Shown piece after piece: positions 61,487 to 64,000 of a stretch of 64,000 nt of DNA; position 1 is the stretch's first letter; every line of letters begins with the position of its first letter. Location of the stretch: the NCBI RefSeq assembly GCF_001428485.1, contig NZ_LMHS01000003.1, positions 930,922 to 994,921 of the forward strand. The letters are read 5' to 3'. This stretch comes from Microbacterium sp. Root180 (lineage in GTDB: Bacteria; Actinomycetota; Actinomycetes; Actinomycetales; Microbacteriaceae). The position numbers and the translations under genes were made by a program. The notes under the pieces were generated by a model. That model made no database searches and had not been told where the DNA came from. It worked only from the letters and a program-made list of their open reading frames with translations.

Positions 61487-61660
61487 GGGTCGACTCTCGT
61501 GGTACTCAGCCGGCCGCCCTAGACGTCGAGCAGCCGATGCGCGAATCGAATCGGGCTCGCGCGTCGGCAGCATCCGCACCATTGCACTGCCTCACTCCGA
61601 GCATACCCCTCCGTCCGCGCCCCGCGTCGTGCCAGGGTCCTGACGGATGAGCAGTCGGAG

Positions 61661-61939
61661 TCAGCGGCTGTAGGAGCGGACGAAAGCCCAGACCCCGGCG
61701 CCGATCCCTGCGGCCGCCACGACGACAGCCGCCGCCGCGAGGACGGGGTTGCGCTTGGAGAACTTCTGGGCCATGTCGACCGACTCGTCGATCCTGACCG
61801 AGAGGCGCCGCGGGATGTTTCCCTTCACCTCGATGGCGGCAAGGGCGGCCTTGAGTTCGGCGCGCGCCTTCTCCACGGGGTCGGTGATGCCGAGGGGCAC
61901 GGCGGTGCGCGGCACGGGTACGGGCGCGTCAGAGCTCAT
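61661..61939 (-). CDS. Small membrane protein of an envelope cluster (DUF3618-like)
   Basis: 92 residues beginning MSSDAPVPVPRT. A helical segment EKARAELKAALAAIEVKGNI (about 23-42) precedes one membrane helix near residues 65-87 (NPVLAAAAVVVAAAGIGAGVW). The layout resembles DUF3618 proteins, which commonly accompany a holin-X and a YtxH-like gene. The start overlaps the holin-like gene by 11 nt. Role unknown; likely membrane stress or cell-envelope function. Family call is tentative. Confidence 0.6.
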   Translation of the reverse strand: MSSDAPVPVPRTAVPLGITDPVEKARAELKAALAAIEVKGNIPRRLSVRIDESVDMAQKFSKRNPVLAAAAVVVAAAGIGAGVWAFVRSYSR

Positions 61940-62330
61940 CGCGCACCTCCTTCACATCCTGGGCGATCGACTGCACGGGGTTCTGGCTCTCGCCGATCTT
62001 GCGGAACCGCAGGATGCCGAGCAGCGCCAGGATCGCGGTCACGATCAGCATCGCGAAGAACACGACGAGCGCCGACAGCCACACGGGCCACCAGGACGAC
62101 AGGCCGGCGATGACGAACGTGCCGAGGACGGGCACCGCCCAGAACAGCACGAAGATGGCGGCGACCATCCACAGCGCCCCCCACCCGCCGTCCTTCGCGG
62201 TGCGGGCGACCCACTTCTTCGCCGATTCGATCTCGGCGATGACGAGGTTGCGGACGAGCTCGGGAACCTCGCCGAGCAGCGTCAGAAGGCTGTCGTCCGC
62301 GCGGTCGCGGAAGCCACGCGGCGAACTCAT
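61929..62330 (-). CDS. Actinobacterial holin-X family membrane protein
   Basis: 133 residues with two strong membrane helices (about 46-72, GGWGALWMVAAIFVLFWAVPV, and 80-108, WPVWLSALVVFFAMLIVTAIL), a helical N-terminus (LLGEVPELVRNLVIAEIES) and an acidic tail. The pattern matches the widespread phage-holin-like holin superfamily III group of actinobacteria. No endolysin gene is nearby, so a phage-lysis role is unlikely; it is usually a cellular envelope gene. It follows the YtxH-like gene by 1 nt. Confidence 0.8.
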   Translation of the reverse strand: MSSPRGFRDRADDSLLTLLGEVPELVRNLVIAEIESAKKWVARTAKDGGWGALWMVAAIFVLFWAVPVLGTFVIAGLSSWWPVWLSALVVFFAMLIVTAILALLGILRFRKIGESQNPVQSIAQDVKEVRDEL

Positions 62331-62331
62331 G

Positions 62332-62733
62332 TCACGCTCCGCCGCGCCCGGCGGCCGGCGGGTCGTCGGTCTTCTCGTCGATCAGGTCCTCGACGGCGTC
62401 CTTCGCGGCCTTCGCCGTCGTCTTCGCGGCACGGCCCACGTCGTCGGCCTGCTCCTTGCCGGTGTCGAGTGCGGCGTCGAGGCGCTCGCCGGGCGTGCCC
62501 TTCGTCGTCGCCGCCTTGGTGACCTTGACGGCCGAGTCCCACAGCGTGCTGGGGAGCGCCATGGCGCTCGACTTGGCGAAGTCCTTGACCTTGCCGACCT
62601 GCTCCTGCACCGGGTCGAGGTTCCAGACCTTGAGCCACTGGGTCTTGATCTGCTCGTAGCGCTCGCGACCGGCGCGCGTGCCGAGCACGTAGCCCACGGC
62701 AAGTCCGACGACGAGTCCTGCTTTGCCCCTCAT
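62332..62733 (-). CDS. YtxH-like small protein
   Basis: 133 residues starting MRGKAGLVVGLAVGYVLGTRAG, the Gly-rich N-terminal membrane helix typical of YtxH-like proteins. The rest is a long amphipathic helix (YEQIKTQWLKVW, KVKDFAKSSAMALPSTLWDSA) and an Ala/Lys/Asp-rich tail, likely membrane-associated. First gene of the envelope cluster with the holin-X and DUF3618-like proteins. Probably stress-related; no enzymatic motif. Confidence 0.75.
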   Translation of the reverse strand: MRGKAGLVVGLAVGYVLGTRAGRERYEQIKTQWLKVWNLDPVQEQVGKVKDFAKSSAMALPSTLWDSAVKVTKAATTKGTPGERLDAALDTGKEQADDVGRAAKTTAKAAKDAVEDLIDEKTDDPPAAGRGGA

Positions 62734-62832
62734 GGGGTCTCCTCACGATCGGTGGTGCGCTGATGACAGTCCCAGGGTAGCCCCGTATTCCGATTCCGGC
62801 ATCCACCCTTGACAACGGGGAGCGAAGCGATG

Positions 62833-64000
62833 TCAGTCCGGCGCCGAAGACGCCCATAGCGCCGCCCGGCGCACCCTCTCGGCCTCGTCCCGGGCGTCCG
62901 CCACGACCTGCGCGAGCCCGCTGCCCGAGAGCCACGCGCCGACGGCGGCGAGGCCGGGGAGCTTCGCGACGGAGGTCCGCACGGCGGTCGCATGATCGTC
63001 GTGGCCGCGCGCCGAGGCCGGCCGGGGCAGGTCGAACCCGGCGCGGTGCCAGCCGCGCACGGCGTCGGCGCCGAGCGGCACGCCCAGGAGAGCGGATGCC
63101 TCCGCTCGGGCGATCTCGGCAAGGGCGGCGCCGTCCGGCGGCAGGGACGCGGCCGCGGTGCCGTCGTCGTCCAGCTCGCGCCACCGTGACTCGACAGGGG
63201 CGGATGGGCGATCGAACGCGACGTTGAGCACGTGCCGGCCCGGCCCGGCCGCCTGCGCGAGCCAGGACCACCGCGCGGTCGCGTGCACGACCCCCGAGGT
63301 GCGGATCGGACCCGGAACGGGATAGACCTGGCCCCCGCGCGGCGAGGCATTCAGCGCGGGCGCGTCCACGACGAGGGTGACAACGTCGCGTCGGGGCGAA
63401 GCATCCGTCATCACGGTGACGGCGGTGCCGGCGTGCGGGGCGAGAAGCGCGGCGGCGTCCTGCGGGCCGGTGGCGATCACGAGGATGTCGGCCGCGGCGA
63501 CCACCTCGTGGCCGTCGAGGGCGCGCCATCCGGTGTCGTCGCGTTCGATCCCGGTCACACGTACTCCGGTGGAGACGACCGCCCCGAGCTCGGCGAGCCG
63601 GGCGACGAGCGCGTCCACCAGCGGCGCGAGGCCGCCGTCGAGCGACTCGACGCCGCCACCTTCACGTCCGACGAGGAGATCGGCCACGGCGCCGCCGAGC
63701 GACCCGGTGCGCGTGAGCGCCGAGCTGAGCCCCGGCGCAGCGGCCGACACGTCGACCCGGTACGGAGAGACGCCGAATCGGCCGAGGCTGAGCGGCGCGA
63801 CCATCCGCTCGAGCACGGCGTCGCCCATGCGCGAGCGCACCAGGCGTCCGAGGTTGAGCTCCTTGCCGATCGTGAGCGGGGGGCGCAGACGGTCGAGGTA
63901 CGCGCGCCACGCCCCGCTCCAGCCGATGAACGGCCGGACGGACTCGTCCCACGGGTTCGCCGGGATGCCGAGCACGGACTCCCGGGGCACGGGCGCCGCC
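62833..64000 (-). CDS. hemY: Protoporphyrinogen/coproporphyrinogen oxidase, 3' part
   Basis: The frame is open to the right edge, so the 5' end (with the FAD-binding GxGxxG) lies outside. About 389 residues are visible: GIPANPWDESVRPFIGWSG, then FGVSPYRVDVSAAAPGL, ESLDGGLAPLVDALVARL, VIATGPQDAAALLAPHA near the middle, WSWLAQAAGPGRHVLNVAF and near the C-terminus AKLPGLAAVGAWLSGSGLAQVV, the FAD-binding segment of HemY/CgoX oxidases. It oxidises coproporphyrinogen III or protoporphyrinogen IX in heme synthesis. With hemD nearby, this end of the window is a heme region. Confidence 0.85.
   Translation of the reverse strand, partial: AAPVPRESVLGIPANPWDESVRPFIGWSGAWRAYLDRLRPPLTIGKELNLGRLVRSRMGDAVLERMVAPLSLGRFGVSPYRVDVSAAAPGLSSALTRTGSLGGAVADLLVGREGGGVESLDGGLAPLVDALVARLAELGAVVSTGVRVTGIERDDTGWRALDGHEVVAAADILVIATGPQDAAALLAPHAGTAVTVMTDASPRRDVVTLVVDAPALNASPRGGQVYPVPGPIRTSGVVHATARWSWLAQAAGPGRHVLNVAFDRPSAPVESRWRELDDDGTAAASLPPDGAALAEIARAEASALLGVPLGADAVRGWHRAGFDLPRPASARGHDDHATAVRTSVAKLPGLAAVGAWLSGSGLAQVVADARDEAERVRRAALWASSAPD

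Noticed and set aside
61929..62330. Prophage lysis gene based on the holin-like product
   Set aside because: No endolysin, tail or integrase genes are nearby, and the YtxH/holin-X/DUF3618-like trio is a common chromosomal envelope cluster.
62809..62814. TTGACA, a perfect -35 hexamer on the plus strand
   Set aside because: No matching -10 lies 16-19 nt downstream, and it would drive antisense transcription into hemY.

Overview
The window is high-GC actinobacterial DNA (about 70% GC by eye, strong G/C preference at third codon positions, many GTG starts and one TTG). It most resembles Microbacterium or a close relative in the Microbacteriaceae. Supporting signs are a DUF7882-type small protein behind a MarR regulator, a bifunctional FbiC-like protein with an F420-dependent glucose-6-phosphate dehydrogenase, and a very frequent GGATGCC/GGCATCC heptamer. 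I see no rRNA, complete tRNA, CRISPR array, insertion sequence or prophage. The layout is chromosomal, with short operons and many 1-4 nt gene overlaps.

Left part. 1-3903 is a plus-strand operon of small helical and membrane proteins that looks like a type VII secretion (WXG100/LXG-like) accessory cluster. 3905-5975 holds 3-hydroxyisobutyrate dehydrogenase and an acyl-CoA dehydrogenase (valine catabolism) behind an 18-bp palindromic operator. 6443-7715 has a small unknown protein and a MarR/DUF7882 divergent pair. 7776-13583 encodes a secreted 1935-residue amylopullulanase with two complete GH13 catalytic domains and cre-like operator boxes upstream. 13894-18608 is a methylcitrate-cycle operon (GntR regulator, prpD, prpB, prpC, thioesterase). 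18782-22338 carries an ABC exporter, its MarR-like regulator and RNase HI.

Middle part. A frameshifted NUDIX gene (22448-22926) is followed by a 1784-residue secreted protein with PD40-like repeats and a gingipain-like C25 fold. Next come a heterodimeric ABC exporter (28509-32338), rlmN, an exported hypothetical protein, a LysE/RhtB exporter and a VOC protein. 35670-38152 holds an HSDL2-like SDR, an enoyl-CoA hydratase and a type-2 3-hydroxyacyl-CoA dehydrogenase. Then follow an MFS exporter and an APH-like kinase with an SRPBCC protein. 40979-43973 is a thiamine/HMP ECF transporter (ykoC, ykoD, ykoE) under a TPP riboswitch.

Right part. This contains a DD-carboxypeptidase, a second VOC protein, a J-domain/NERD-like fusion, two membrane proteins, a 3-hydroxyisobutyryl-CoA hydrolase, and an ABC-2 transporter whose ATPase carries a 330-residue acidic tail. 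A coenzyme F420 block spans 52840-60648 (fbiC-like, Baeyer-Villiger-type monooxygenase, fgd, cofC/fbiD, a TauE/SafE permease, cofD/fbiA). It is followed by hemD, a three-gene envelope cluster and the 3' part of hemY.

The points most worth checking are these. The CofH half of FbiC has lost its CxxxCxxC iron-sulfur motif. A palindromic element sits in frame in the FbiC linker, and related large palindromes occur in several intergenic gaps. GGATGCC is over-represented about fivefold. The C25-like protein keeps its Cys motif but seems to lack the His motif. The ABC ATPase has a long acidic, His-Asp-ended tail. A 12-codon leader ORF precedes the APH-like gene.
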